Positions 26,961-35,581 of a DNA stretch of 64,000 bases are shown piece by piece (position 1 is the stretch's first letter; the number at the start of each line of letters is the position of its first letter). Made by a program: the position numbers and the translations under genes. The notes under the pieces are model-generated. The model worked only from the letters and a program-made list of their open reading frames with translations. It was not told where the DNA came from and ran no database searches. The stretch comes from Kitasatospora sp. SUK 42 (GTDB lineage: Bacteria; Actinomycetota; Actinomycetes; Streptomycetales; Streptomycetaceae): contig NZ_LFMD02000002.1 of the NCBI RefSeq assembly GCF_015776785.2, forward strand, positions 646,916 through 710,915. The letters run 5' to 3'.

Positions 26961-28505
26961 TCAGCTGCCGACGAAGGCCGCCAGCAGCAGCCAGACCACC
27001 GGGGCGGTCGGCAGGAGCGAATCCAGCCGGTCCATGATGCCGCCGTGGCCGGGCAGCAGCGTGCCCATGTCCTTGATCCCGAGGTCGCGCTTGATCATCG
27101 ACTCGCCCAGGTCGCCCAGGGTCGCGGTGACCGCCGCGCAGCCGCCCAGGATCAGGCCCTGCCACCAGCTGCCGCCGTCGATGATCAGCTGCATCAGCAG
27201 CGCGCCCGCCAGCATCGACAGGCCGATGCCGCCGGCCAGGCCCTCGCGGGTCTTCCCGGGGCTGATCGTCGGGGCCAGCTTGGTCTTGCCGAACTTGTAG
27301 CCCACGGCGTAGGCGCCGGTGTCACTGCAGATCGTGACGATCAGGAAGAGCACGATGCGCTGCGGGCCGTCGTCGGCCGCCAGCATCATCGCCACGAAGG
27401 TGGCCAGGAACGGGACGTAGAAGGCGGTGAACACGCCCGCCGTTATGTCCCGCAGGTAGTTCTCCGGCGGTGCGGCCATCCGCCAGACCATCACCGCCAG
27501 CCCCGTCAGCGCGAGCGAGGCCGCGGCCCACTGGATCCCGGCCCAGTAGCCCGTGGCCACCATGGCGACGCCGCCCACCACCAGCGGGACCAGCGGCGCC
27601 TTGATTTCCTTGCGCTCGGCGAGCCGGGTCGTCAGCTCCCAGACGCCGACCGCGACCGCGGCCATCACAACGACCAGGAACAGCGCCTTGACCACGAACA
27701 ACGAGGCGACGATCACCGCACCGAGACCGACCCCCACGCCTATGGCGGCCTGGAGGTTACGGCCGCCGCGCTGCTTGCGCGGCTCCGGCTGCGGGGCGGG
27801 CTGGGCGGCCACGGGTGTCTCCTGCCCTGGGTGGGACGACGGCACGAAGTAGGGCTGCCCGGCCGCCGGGTGGCTCTGCTCCGGCACGGGATGCGCCGGA
27901 GCCCCCGAGTACGGCGGAGCGCCGTGACCGGGGGCGGGAACGGGGGCGACGTCGTCGGTTATCGCGCGCAGCACGACCGTATCCGTCACGCCCGGCGGCG
28001 CCGCTTCGGGCTGCTCGTCCCGGAACAGCAGGCCGCCCACCTGGCCGGCCTCCCGGGCCTGGGCGTCGGCGGGCCCGGCCTGCTGACCGGGAACCGCCGG
28101 CCGGCCGTGTGCCGTGTGCCGGCCCCGGCCGTGGCCGGGCGCACCGGGCGGCGGGCCGGGGTCGGCCGGTACGGGGGGCATGACCTGAGTCTCCTCCGCG
28201 TCGCCGCCCCAGTACACCGGAGGCTGCTGCGGGTGATCCGAACGGAGGCCCTGGTCGCCCGGGGCAGCACCCGGCACGCCCTGCTGGGCGGCCGGGCTGC
28301 CCGGGTGTCCGGCGTGGCCCTGCACGGCGGCATGGCCCTGCGCGGGATGACCGGGGTGGCCCTGGGCCGGCGTCGGGTACTCGCCGTACCCCGGCGCCGG
28401 ATGGGCCGACGGCCGGGGTGCCTGCGGCTGCGGCGCCGGGCGGTAGGGCTGGAACTGCTGGTCGGACGGGCCCCAGTAGCCAGGGGCGTCAGGGGCGTCG
28501 TTCAT
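26961..28505 (-). CDS. cdsA: Phosphatidate cytidylyltransferase
   Basis: Makes CDP-diacylglycerol for phospholipid synthesis in the membrane. The protein has 514 residues. The last 270 form the enzyme, with about eight membrane segments and the CDS signature at 464-496 (GDLGESMIKRDLG, KDMGTLLPGHGG, DRLDS). The first 240 residues are a Pro/Gln/Gly/His-rich, apparently disordered extension, far longer than in enterobacterial CdsA. The ATG at 28505 shares one base with the frr stop (TGATG), so it is translationally coupled to frr. Confidence 0.94.
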   Translation of the reverse strand: MNDAPDAPGYWGPSDQQFQPYRPAPQPQAPRPSAHPAPGYGEYPTPAQGHPGHPAQGHAAVQGHAGHPGSPAAQQGVPGAAPGDQGLRSDHPQQPPVYWGGDAEETQVMPPVPADPGPPPGAPGHGRGRHTAHGRPAVPGQQAGPADAQAREAGQVGGLLFRDEQPEAAPPGVTDTVVLRAITDDVAPVPAPGHGAPPYSGAPAHPVPEQSHPAAGQPYFVPSSHPGQETPVAAQPAPQPEPRKQRGGRNLQAAIGVGVGLGAVIVASLFVVKALFLVVVMAAVAVGVWELTTRLAERKEIKAPLVPLVVGGVAMVATGYWAGIQWAAASLALTGLAVMVWRMAAPPENYLRDITAGVFTAFYVPFLATFVAMMLAADDGPQRIVLFLIVTICSDTGAYAVGYKFGKTKLAPTISPGKTREGLAGGIGLSMLAGALLMQLIIDGGSWWQGLILGGCAAVTATLGDLGESMIKRDLGIKDMGTLLPGHGGIMDRLDSLLPTAPVVWLLLAAFVGS

Positions 28506-29062
28506 CAGACCTCGAGCAGCTCGGCTTCCTTGTGCTTCAGCAGCTCGTCGACCATGGCCACGTACTTGGACGTGGTGTCGTCGAGCTCCTTCTCGGCGCG
28601 GCGGCCGTCGTCCTCGCCGACCTCGCCGTCCTTGACCAGCTTGTCGATGGCGTCCTTGGCCTTGCGGCGCACCGAACGGATCGAGACCTTGGCGTCCTCG
28701 CCCTTGGTGCGGGCGATCTTGATGAACTCCCGGCGGCGCTCCTCGGTGAGCTCCGGCAGCACCACCCGGATGATGGAGCCGTCGTTGGACGGGTTGACGC
28801 CCAGGTCGGAGTCGCGGATCGCCTGCTCGATGGCCTTCAGCGCGGTCTTGTCGAACGGCGAGACGACCGCCATCCGCGGCTCCGGCACCGAGAACGAGGC
28901 CAGCTGGTTGATCGGCGTCACGGCGCCGTAGTACTCGGCGACGATCTTGGCGAACATCGCCGGGTGCGCACGGCCGGTGCGGATGGCCGCGAGGTCGTCC
29001 TTGGCGACGACGACGGCCTTCTCCATCTTCTCCTCGGCCTCGAGGAGGGTCTCTTCGATCAC
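28505..29062 (-). CDS. frr: Ribosome recycling factor
   Basis: RRF of 185 residues, normal length. Conserved segments are [13 protein letters not shown] (28-40), [15 protein letters not shown] (54-68) and the C-terminal helices [17 protein letters not shown]. It splits post-termination ribosomes together with EF-G. The start is GTG at 29062. The gene lies 105 bp after pyrH and is coupled to cdsA, the usual pyrH-frr-cdsA order. Confidence 0.97.
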   Translation of the reverse strand: MIEETLLEAEEKMEKAVVVAKDDLAAIRTGRAHPAMFAKIVAEYYGAVTPINQLASFSVPEPRMAVVSPFDKTALKAIEQAIRDSDLGVNPSNDGSIIRVVLPELTEERRREFIKIARTKGEDAKVSIRSVRRKAKDAIDKLVKDGEVGEDDGRRAEKELDDTTSKYVAMVDELLKHKEAELLEV

Positions 29063-29167
29063 TGTGGTCTCCCTGTCCGGTTCATCTGCTGTTGTCCCGA
29101 CCGGTGCCGGCTTCGGGGCCGGTCGCGGTGCCGATCGCCGACACCGTTCCGTACGGCTGGTTGCTGC

Positions 29168-29932
29168 TCAGGCCCGGACGGAATCCTGGCTGATGAGTGT
29201 GCCGATCTTCTCACTCTTCACCGCACGCGCGATATTGCCCTCCGCCAGCAGCTCGAAGACCAGCATCGGGAGGTTGTTGTCCTTGCACAGCGTGATCGCG
29301 GTGAGGTCGGCGACCTTGAGGTCGCGGGCGATGACCTCGGAGTACTCCAGCGCGTCGAACTTCACGGCGTCCGGGTTGGTCCGCGGGTCGGAGTCGTAGA
29401 CGCCGTCCACGCCGTTCTTGCCCATCAGCAGGACGTCGGCGTGGATCTCCAGGGCCCGCTGGACGGCCGTGGTGTCGGTGGAGAAGTACGGCATGCCCAT
29501 ACCGGCACCGAAGATCACCACGCGGCCCTTCTCCAGGTGCCGGACGGCCCGCAGCGGCAGGTACGGCTCGGCGACCTGGCCCATGGTGATGGCGGTCTGG
29601 ACCCGGGTCTCGATGCCCTCCTTGACCAGGAAGTCCTGCAGCGCCAGGCAGTTCATGACGGTACCGAGCATGCCCATGTAGTCGGAACGGGCCCGGTCCA
29701 TTCCCCGGACCTGGAGCTCGGCGCCCCGGAAGAAGTTGCCGCCGCCGATGACCACCGCGACCTCGGTACCGGCGCGGACGACCGTGGCGATCTCCCGGGC
29801 GATCGCGTGCACGACGTCCGGGTCGACGCCGAGCCCGCCGCCACCGGCGAAGGCTTCACCGGACAGCTTGAGCAGCACCCGGCGGCGCGAGCCCGCCTTG
29901 GGGTCCTGCGCGGTCTCCTGCGTCTCCTGCAT
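29168..29932 (-). CDS. pyrH: UMP kinase
   Basis: Amino-acid-kinase-fold UMP kinase of 254 residues: the nucleotide-binding start is [12 protein letters not shown] (17-28), with [22 protein letters not shown] and [13 protein letters not shown] downstream, all typical of PyrH. It phosphorylates UMP to UDP. The ATG at 29932 has AAGGAG 7 bases upstream. It starts the pyrH-frr-cdsA group after a 261-bp gap from tsf. Confidence 0.96.
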   Translation of the reverse strand: MQETQETAQDPKAGSRRRVLLKLSGEAFAGGGGLGVDPDVVHAIAREIATVVRAGTEVAVVIGGGNFFRGAELQVRGMDRARSDYMGMLGTVMNCLALQDFLVKEGIETRVQTAITMGQVAEPYLPLRAVRHLEKGRVVIFGAGMGMPYFSTDTTAVQRALEIHADVLLMGKNGVDGVYDSDPRTNPDAVKFDALEYSEVIARDLKVADLTAITLCKDNNLPMLVFELLAEGNIARAVKSEKIGTLISQDSVRA

Positions 29933-30002
29933 GGACTTCTCCTTTTTGCACCTACTGGCTCACAGGCCTGGGTGTGCGGATACCCGGCCTGCGCGTACAC
30001 GA

Positions 30003-30058
30003 GAGGAGGCCACTGCCGCGGGAACCGGTTCGGTGTCCTGCACGGCAATGGCCTCCTC
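30003..30058 (-). terminator. Hairpin between tsf and pyrH
   Basis: A 16-bp stem with one mismatch (gaggaggccactgccg / cggcaatggcctcctc) encloses a 24-base loop that itself holds gaaccggttc. It lies 136 bp after the tsf stop. Confidence 0.65.
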
Positions 30059-30193
30059 GTCGTTCATGGTGCCGACGCGGCCCGCCCGTCGACGGATGGC
30101 GCTGGGTGAGCCCGTTCGGCATCCCGCCCGCCCTGGTCAGCGGGCGGGGGCGATTCCCAGCCTAGAGGGGCCGGGAACCAGGTGGAACGTGGC

Positions 30194-31033
30194 TCAGGCG
30201 CCGACGCGGAAGCGGGCGAAGCGCTTGAGGGCGACGCCGTTCTCCTCAAGGACCTTGGCGACGGTCTTCTTGTTGTCCTTCGCGAAGGCCTGCTCCAGGA
30301 CGGAGTGCTCCTTCACGAAGCCGGTGACGCGACCCTCGACGATCTTCGGCAGGGCGGCCTCCGGCTTGCCCTCCTCGCGAGCGGTGGCCTCGGCGACGCG
30401 GCGCTCGTTCTCAAGCTCCTCGGCCGGGATCTCCTCGCGGGACAGGTACTTCGGCGCGAAGGCGGCGATGTGCTGCGCGACGTCCTTGGCGACCTCGGCG
30501 TTCTCCTTGTCCAGCTCGACCAGGACGCCGACGGCCGGCGGCAGGTCGGGGCTGGTCTTGTGCAGGTAGACCGCGACGAAGCCGTCACCGTCGAACTGGG
30601 CGAAGCGACGGAAGACGATCTTCTCGCCCAGGGACGCGTTGGCCTCGTCCACGAACTGCTGGACGGTCTTGCCGGCCTCGATCTCGGAAGCCAGGGCGGC
30701 CTCCAGGTCGGCCGGGGCGCTCTTGGCGACGTGGGCGGCGATCGCGTCGGCGACCTCGACGAACTTCTCGCCCTTGGCGACGAAGTCGGTCTCGCAGTTC
30801 AGCTCGACCAGAACGCCGGACTTCTTGTCCTCGGCGATCAGCGCGGCGACGGCGCCGTTGGAGGCGTCACGGCCCTCGCGCTTGGCAACGCCCTTCTGGC
30901 CCTTGATGCGCAGGAGCTCGACGGCCTTCTCGACGTTGCCCTCGGCCTCGTCCAGGGCCTTCTTGCAGTCCATCATGCCGGCGCCGGTGAGCTCACGGAG
31001 CTTCTTGACGTCCGCGGCGGTGAAGTTCGCCAT
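30194..31033 (-). CDS. tsf: Elongation factor Ts
   Basis: EF-Ts of 279 residues, the nucleotide exchange factor of EF-Tu. The N-terminal UBA-like domain ([26 protein letters not shown], read as two blocks) is followed by the exchange motif region [15 protein letters not shown] near 77-91. The length matches single-core-repeat actinobacterial EF-Ts. The ATG at 31033 has AAGAGA upstream; an upstream in-frame start is rejected because it crosses the intergenic hairpins. It follows rpsB by 129 bp. Confidence 0.96.
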   Translation of the reverse strand: MANFTAADVKKLRELTGAGMMDCKKALDEAEGNVEKAVELLRIKGQKGVAKREGRDASNGAVAALIAEDKKSGVLVELNCETDFVAKGEKFVEVADAIAAHVAKSAPADLEAALASEIEAGKTVQQFVDEANASLGEKIVFRRFAQFDGDGFVAVYLHKTSPDLPPAVGVLVELDKENAEVAKDVAQHIAAFAPKYLSREEIPAEELENERRVAEATAREEGKPEAALPKIVEGRVTGFVKEHSVLEQAFAKDNKKTVAKVLEENGVALKRFARFRVGA

Positions 31034-31075
31034 GGTGTGAATCTCTTCTCGCGTCTCGCGTGTCTGCGTGGGGTG

Positions 31076-31105
31076 GCGCCGGGACCGTCGATCCGGTCCC
31101 GGCGC
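31076..31105 (-). terminator. Proximal hairpin in the rpsB-tsf intergenic region
   Basis: Perfect 11-bp stem gcgccgggacc / ggtcccggcgc with an 8-base loop. It probably attenuates or punctuates transcription between rpsB and tsf. Confidence 0.6.
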
Positions 31106-31113
31106 GGGAGAGA

Positions 31114-31148
31114 GGGGCACCTGCCGGCTTCGTACCGGCGGGCGCCCC
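31114..31148 (-). terminator. Second hairpin just after rpsB
   Basis: A 14-bp stem with two imperfect pairs (ggggcacctgccgg / ccggcgggcgcccc) and a 7-base loop, starting 14 bp after the rpsB stop. With the next hairpin it makes a double attenuator before tsf. Confidence 0.6.
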
Positions 31149-31162
31149 TCACCCTTGGTACG

Positions 31163-32035
31163 TCAGGCCTGCTCGGCCGGCGCCTCGGTGGCCGGCGCCT
31201 CGGTGGCGGGGGCCTCGGCGGCGGGGGCCTCGGCGGCGGCGGGGGCCTCCTCGGCCTTCTTCTCGCCCTCGAGGAGGTCCTTCTCCCAGTCGGCCAGCGG
31301 CTGGTCGGCGCCCGGCTCGGCCTTGGTGTCGCCCTTGGCGACACCGGCGCGGGCCTTCAGGCCCTCGGCCACGGCGTCGGCGATCACACGGGTCAGCAGG
31401 GTGACGGAGCGGATCGCGTCGTCGTTGCCCGGGATCTTGTAGTCGACCTCGTCCGGGTCACAGTTGGTGTCGAGGATGGCGACGACCGGGATGTTGAGCT
31501 TCCGGGCCTCGCCGACCGCGATGTGCTCCTTCTTGGTGTCCACGATCCAGACGGCGCTGGGAACGCGCTGCATGTCGCGGATACCGCCGAGGGTCTTCTC
31601 CAGCTTGTCGTGCTCGCGCTGGAGGACCAGGAGCTCCTTCTTGGTGAGGCCGGAGCCGGCCACGTCCGAGAAGTCCAGCTCGCCGAGCTCCTTCAGGCGC
31701 TGCAGACGCTTGTAGACGGTCGAGAAGTTGGTCAGCATGCCGCCGAGCCAGCGCTGGTTCACGTAGGGCATGCCCACGCGGGTGGCCTGCTCGGCGATGG
31801 CCTCCTGGGCCTGCTTCTTCGTGCCGACGAAGAGGACGCTGCCGCCGTGGGCAACGGTCTCCTTGATGAACTCGAAGGCGCGGTCGATGTAGTTCAGCGA
31901 CTGCAGCAGGTCGATGATGTAGATGCCGTTGCGCTCGGTGATGATGAAGCGCTTCATCTTCGGGTTCCAGCGGCGGGTCTGGTGACCGAAGTGGACGCCG
32001 CTCTCCAGCAGCTCCCGCATCGTGACGACGGCCAT
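31163..32035 (-). CDS. rpsB: 30S ribosomal protein S2
   Basis: S2 of 290 residues. The body (1-245) is standard: [44 protein letters not shown] and [19 protein letters not shown]. The last 40 residues are a Glu/Ala/Pro tail containing tandem five-residue units ([10 protein letters not shown]), a common actinobacterial extension. The ATG is at 32035. The gene is first in the rpsB-tsf pair. Confidence 0.97.
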   Translation of the reverse strand: MAVVTMRELLESGVHFGHQTRRWNPKMKRFIITERNGIYIIDLLQSLNYIDRAFEFIKETVAHGGSVLFVGTKKQAQEAIAEQATRVGMPYVNQRWLGGMLTNFSTVYKRLQRLKELGELDFSDVAGSGLTKKELLVLQREHDKLEKTLGGIRDMQRVPSAVWIVDTKKEHIAVGEARKLNIPVVAILDTNCDPDEVDYKIPGNDDAIRSVTLLTRVIADAVAEGLKARAGVAKGDTKAEPGADQPLADWEKDLLEGEKKAEEAPAAAEAPAAEAPATEAPATEAPAEQA

Positions 32036-32638
32036 TGCCGTGCTCCTCAGGTGTTACGGCCCGGCGGCGGCGATTCGTTACACGACTGCCGACAGCCGGG
32101 TCAGGCTCGGTTTGTCCGTGGCGGCCAGGTGACAGCCACGCCTGACGCCCCGAACGTGCCGAGCCGCTTCCACCCGCTCGGTCCGGGGACCGGTCGGGCT
32201 CGGCGGACCGAGCGGCACTCGCACCTGGCGGGGCTGCGGACGAACCGCGTCCGACCGCCGGTGGCGGGGCGTGCGAAGTCGACCCGGCGGACCGGGTCGC
32301 GTGTGAAGTGTACGGGAAGCGCCGAGGCGCAGGCGACCTCAGCAGTGGCCGGGGGCCTGCGGAGTGGCCGTGAACGGCCTGTGGGAGGCCTGTATTCAAG
32401 CCTGCACTTCGGGCCCGGGGGCCCGGGAAGCAGCTGCGGCAGTCGGGCTCGTGGCGCTGGGAGGGCGGTGTCGGCTGCTCGGCCGCCTGCCCACTGCCGG
32501 GTGCACGTATGCCGTTTGTACACCGGATGGCGGCGCCCGTACACCCGTCGGGGGGATGGCTTTCGACTGTGGGGTGGTTTGTCCACAGGAATCCGGAAGC
32601 GGGTGGTGCGGGGGTGGGGGTACGGCGAGCCTCGGGGC
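32036..32638. other. 603-bp region between rpsB and the M23 peptidase gene
   Basis: It holds the rpsB promoter and leader. On the minus strand TACACT (32307-32312) is a possible -10 element, followed by the small hairpin gacccgg-cgga-ccgggtc (32281-32298). On the plus side it holds the M23 gene's leader, with a perfect Streptomyces-type DnaA box TTGTCCACA at 32579-32587. I see no protein-coding signal. Confidence 0.5.
32579..32587 (+). promoter_or_regulatory. DnaA box
   Basis: Exact TTGTCCACA, the sequence preferred by Streptomyces DnaA, 52 bp upstream of the M23 peptidase start. It is a single box, so its meaning is uncertain. Confidence 0.5.
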
Positions 32639-34081
32639 ATGACTTGGTGTAGCGGGGTTCGCAGAGTGGTTGCCGTGGTGGTGCCGGCGGTGGTGCTGGT
32701 GCTGGCGGCGGCGCTCTCGGTGGTGTTCGCGTTGGCGGGGGTTGCCGGGGCCGGGGGTGGGCCCGGTGGCGGTTCGAGCGGTGGGGGTGGCGGTTCGGGC
32801 GGTGGCGGTGACGGAGGTTCCGGCTGGGGTTCCGGCTCGGCCGCCTCGCGGGCGTGGCCGGTGGGCGGGCCCGGCGGGGTGCTGGGGCGGTTCGATCCGC
32901 CGGCGAAGCCCTGGGCTGCCGGGCACCGGGGTGTGGACCTCGCCGCCTCGCCGGGGATGGAGGTGCGGGCTGCGGCGGCCGGGGTGATCGCGTTCTCCGG
33001 TCTGGTGGCGGGGCGGCCGGTGGTGACCGTCACCCACCCCGGCTCGGGGACTCCCCCGCTCCGGACCACCTATCTGCCCGTCGTCGGCACCGTCCCGGTC
33101 GGCACCGCCGTGGCTGCTGGGCAGGTGATCGGGCGGCTCGCCCCGGACGGGCGGCACTGCGGCGCCCGGGACTGCCTGCACTGGGGGCTGCTGCGCGGCG
33201 GCCGCTACCTGGATCCGCTGGCCCTGTTCGGCGCGGGTCGGGCCCGGCTGCTGCCTCTGGGTGGAACCGGGCGGGACGAGCCGGCCGACAGGTCGGGTGG
33301 AGAGCCCGGGGCGAACGGGGCCCAGGCCACGCGGACGGCCGGGCGACTCAGGCGGCTGGGCGACTCAGGCGCGGTCGAGGCCGTGCAGCGCCAGGGCGAC
33401 GGCGGCCTCGGCAATCGCTTCGGGGGTCTCGCGGGTGTCGGCAGGGCAGGCCGCGCGGTCCCCGGCGGCCGACTGCTCTCCTCGGCGGACGGCGGCCTCC
33501 ACCACCCCCTGCAACAGTGCCGCGGCGAGCCGGGGCCGGGTGTGGCCGAGGTCCTCCAGGGCCTGGACCACCAGACCGACGAGTCGTCCGTGCGCCGCCC
33601 GGATGCGCTCCCGCGCGACCTCGTCGAGCTCCAGCGCGGAGATCGCCACGACCGCGCGGTGGCGCGGGTCGGCGGCCAGCGCCAGCTGGCCCCGGACATA
33701 CGCCTCGATCCGCTCGGCGGCGGTGTCGCAGCTCTCCATCCCGGCCTCGATCTCGGCCGCCCAGAGCGGGAAGTCCACCTCGCAGAGCGCCTCGACCACG
33801 GCGGCCCGGGAGCGGAAGTACTCGTAGACGGAGGAACGCGCCAGTCCGGTGCGCGCCGCGAGCGCCGGGAAGGTCAGGGCCTCCATGCCGCCCTCGGTGA
33901 GCAGGGTGCGGGCAGCGTCGAGGAGGGCTGCCCGCTGCAGCTGGCGATGCTCGGCCACCGTGGCCGCTCGGATCTTCGGCACGCTCCCACTGTACGGAGC
34001 CCCACCTTCGGCCGATACGGCGCCGCGCATTCGAACGGCACACCGATGGGACAGGACCGTCGGGCGGCTCGGCAGCTCTGA
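32639..34081 (+). CDS. M23-family (LytM-like) metallopeptidase, reading frame without a normal stop
   Basis: The conserved protein covers about 32639-33260. It has a signal/anchor at residues 8-37, a Gly/Ser-rich linker (about 38-65) and an M23 domain with HRGVDLAA (first zinc His and Asp), VTHPGSGTPPLRTTY and HWGLLRGGRYLDP (C-terminal His motif). Lysostaphin-type domains cut or bind peptidoglycan cross-links outside the cell. The central GNxVxIxHG-type motif is diverged. After residue 205 the frame has no stop until 34081, giving a nominal 480 residues and running through the whole antisense TetR gene; the other two forward frames are open to 33827 and 33900. The true 3' end is therefore uncertain. 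The ATG at 32639 has a weak ribosome site. Confidence 0.65.
   Translation: MTWCSGVRRVVAVVVPAVVLVLAAALSVVFALAGVAGAGGGPGGGSSGGGGGSGGGGDGGSGWGSGSAASRAWPVGGPGGVLGRFDPPAKPWAAGHRGVDLAASPGMEVRAAAAGVIAFSGLVAGRPVVTVTHPGSGTPPLRTTYLPVVGTVPVGTAVAAGQVIGRLAPDGRHCGARDCLHWGLLRGGRYLDPLALFGAGRARLLPLGGTGRDEPADRSGGEPGANGAQATRTAGRLRRLGDSGAVEAVQRQGDGGLGNRFGGLAGVGRAGRAVPGGRLLSSADGGLHHPLQQCRGEPGPGVAEVLQGLDHQTDESSVRRPDALPRDLVELQRGDRHDRAVARVGGQRQLAPDIRLDPLGGGVAALHPGLDLGRPEREVHLAERLDHGGPGAEVLVDGGTRQSGARRERREGQGLHAALGEQGAGSVEEGCPLQLAMLGHRGRSDLRHAPTVRSPTFGRYGAAHSNGTPMGQDRRAARQL
33341..33371. repeat. 17-bp-spaced direct repeat at the tetR stop
   Basis: The 14-mer gggcgactcaggcg occurs at 33341-33354 and 33358-33371. The second copy includes the TGA stop (33365-33367) of the TetR gene. 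It looks like a 17-bp tandem duplication. Confidence 0.8.
33365..33982 (-). CDS. TetR-family transcriptional regulator
   Basis: Regulator of 205 residues from GTG 33982 (VPKIRAATVAEHR), which matches the usual N-terminus of this group. An ATG 16 codons upstream (34030) is possible; neither start has a well-spaced ribosome site. Helix-turn-helix is at about 28-58 (FPALAARTGLARSSVYEYFRS), followed by an all-helical ligand domain. It is antisense to the downstream extension of the M23 peptidase frame and sits between that gene and whiG. Target unknown; autoregulation and control of the M23 gene are possible. Confidence 0.88.
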   Translation of the reverse strand: MPKIRAATVAEHRQLQRAALLDAARTLLTEGGMEALTFPALAARTGLARSSVYEYFRSRAAVVEALCEVDFPLWAAEIEAGMESCDTAAERIEAYVRGQLALAADPRHRAVVAISALELDEVARERIRAAHGRLVGLVVQALEDLGHTRPRLAAALLQGVVEAAVRRGEQSAAGDRAACPADTRETPEAIAEAAVALALHGLDRA

Positions 34082-34087
34082 CGGTTC

Positions 34088-34118
34088 CAGCAGCTCCGGC
34101 GGGCCCTGGCAGCTGCTG
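34088..34118 (-). terminator. Possible whiG terminator
   Basis: 8-bp arms cagcagct and agctgctg around a 15-base loop, 15-45 bp after the whiG stop. It is weak but well placed. Confidence 0.35.
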
Positions 34119-34132
34119 GCAGCTCCGACGCG

Positions 34133-35356
34133 CTACCGGATGTCCGACAGCTTGGCGCGCAGCTGGAGGACGGACTTGGTGTGGATCTGGCTCACCCGAC
34201 TCTCCGTCACCCCCAGCACCTGCCCGATCTCGGCGAGGGTGAGGCCCTCGTAGTAGTAGAGCGTCACCACGGTCTTCTCCCGCTCGGGGAGGGTGTTGAC
34301 CGCCTGGGCCAGCAGTCTCCGCAGCTCGCGGTCCTCGGCCACCTCGACCGGGTCGTCCGCGCCGTGGTCCTCCAGGGTGTCCATCAGACTCAGCCGGTCG
34401 CCGCCCTCCCCCACCGGGTGCAGCAACTCGTCCAGGGCCACCACGTTGGCGAGCGACAGCTGGCTGAAGATCGCGTGCAGGTCCTCGATGGCGATGCCCA
34501 TCTCGGCCGCGACCTCCGGCTCGTGCGGCGTCCGGCGCAGCCGGGCCTCCAGCGTCGCGTACGTCCGCTCGACGGCTTTGGCCTTCTGCCGCACGGAGCG
34601 CGGGATCCAGTCCAGGGCTCGCAGCTCGTCGATGATGGCGCCACGGATGCGGCTGATCGCATAGGTCTCGAACTTGATGGCGCGGCCGATGTCGAACTTC
34701 TCGATCGCGTCGATCAGCCCGAACACTCCGGAGGAGACGAAGTCCGCCTGTTCGACGTTGGAGGGCAGACCGACCCCGACCCGGCCCGCCACGTATTTGA
34801 CGAGTGGTGAGTAGTGCAGGATCAGCTGTTCCCGCAGCCGCCGGTCGCCGGTCTCCTTGTAGGAACGCCAGAGCTCTTCGAGCGCGGTGCGCCCCTGGGC
34901 GCCGGCGTCCCGGGGCCCAGGCCCCAGGCCTTCCGCCGACTGCTCCCGGCGGGGCCGGGACACCGGCGGGGAGGTGGCCTCCGGCATGGGGGTGTTGCCG
35001 GACGGGCCGAGCGCGTGCTCGACGGCCGCACCGCCGAACGATTCCGCCGCACCGACCGCACCGGCGCCCCGGGCCGGCTCGGCGCTGCACGCCGCCTCGA
35101 TGCCACGGGCCGACTCGATGCCGCGGATCACGTCCGCGCCACGGATGGTGTCCGTGCCACGAGCCGCATCGGCGTCACGGGTAGCGTCCGCAGGCTGGCC
35201 TGGCACCGCCGTCGGCCGGCCGCCCTGTCGCGACAGGCCTCCCATCGTCCCCGCCGACTTGGACGGGAACTCGGTCACGGGACGCCGCTCGGTCCGCGGC
35301 CCTCCCGCGGACCGAGCGCCACCGGTCACTCTGTGTCCGGGAATGTGTGTGGGCAT
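34133..35356 (-). CDS. whiG: Sporulation sigma factor WhiG with long repeat-containing N-terminus
   Basis: FliA/WhiG-type sigma-70 factor of 407 residues that directs early sporulation genes. The sigma core is in about 160-407: region 2 ([52 protein letters not shown]), region 3 ([18 protein letters not shown]) and region 4 ([36 protein letters not shown]). The Streptomyces coelicolor protein is about 280 residues, so about 127 residues are extra here. The extension contains seven six-residue repeats (58-99, consensus xxRGxD/E). The ATG at 35356 is the most plausible start in frame, without a strong ribosome site; an ATG at 35386 would add 10 residues. Confidence 0.92.
   Translation of the reverse strand: MPTHIPGHRVTGGARSAGGPRTERRPVTEFPSKSAGTMGGLSRQGGRPTAVPGQPADATRDADAARGTDTIRGADVIRGIESARGIEAACSAEPARGAGAVGAAESFGGAAVEHALGPSGNTPMPEATSPPVSRPRREQSAEGLGPGPRDAGAQGRTALEELWRSYKETGDRRLREQLILHYSPLVKYVAGRVGVGLPSNVEQADFVSSGVFGLIDAIEKFDIGRAIKFETYAISRIRGAIIDELRALDWIPRSVRQKAKAVERTYATLEARLRRTPHEPEVAAEMGIAIEDLHAIFSQLSLANVVALDELLHPVGEGGDRLSLMDTLEDHGADDPVEVAEDRELRRLLAQAVNTLPEREKTVVTLYYYEGLTLAEIGQVLGVTESRVSQIHTKSVLQLRAKLSDIR
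35060..35185 (-). repeat. Seven 18-bp repeats inside whiG
   Basis: Imperfect 18-bp units, plus-strand consensus near gccacggrccgvgtcsgy, encode hexapeptides such as [18 protein letters not shown] and SARGIE. They are in frame and confined to the N-terminal extension. Confidence 0.8.
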
Positions 35357-35581
35357 GCGTTGGTCTGCGCCGTTCTGCCGAGTCATGTGCTGATAGGGAA
35401 GGCATGTGGGTGGAGCGTAGCGTGACCAACTCACTGCAAAGCGCTACCGCCACTCGGTCGTCCCCCGATCCGGTGGCATTCGCCCGCCGAATCCGGGCAA
35501 CGCACGGAAGAACCGGATCAGCAGGTCAGTCGGGCCGTTCGACAGGCCTTCCCCAGGCGTATCCGTGTCCTGTTCCGACGA

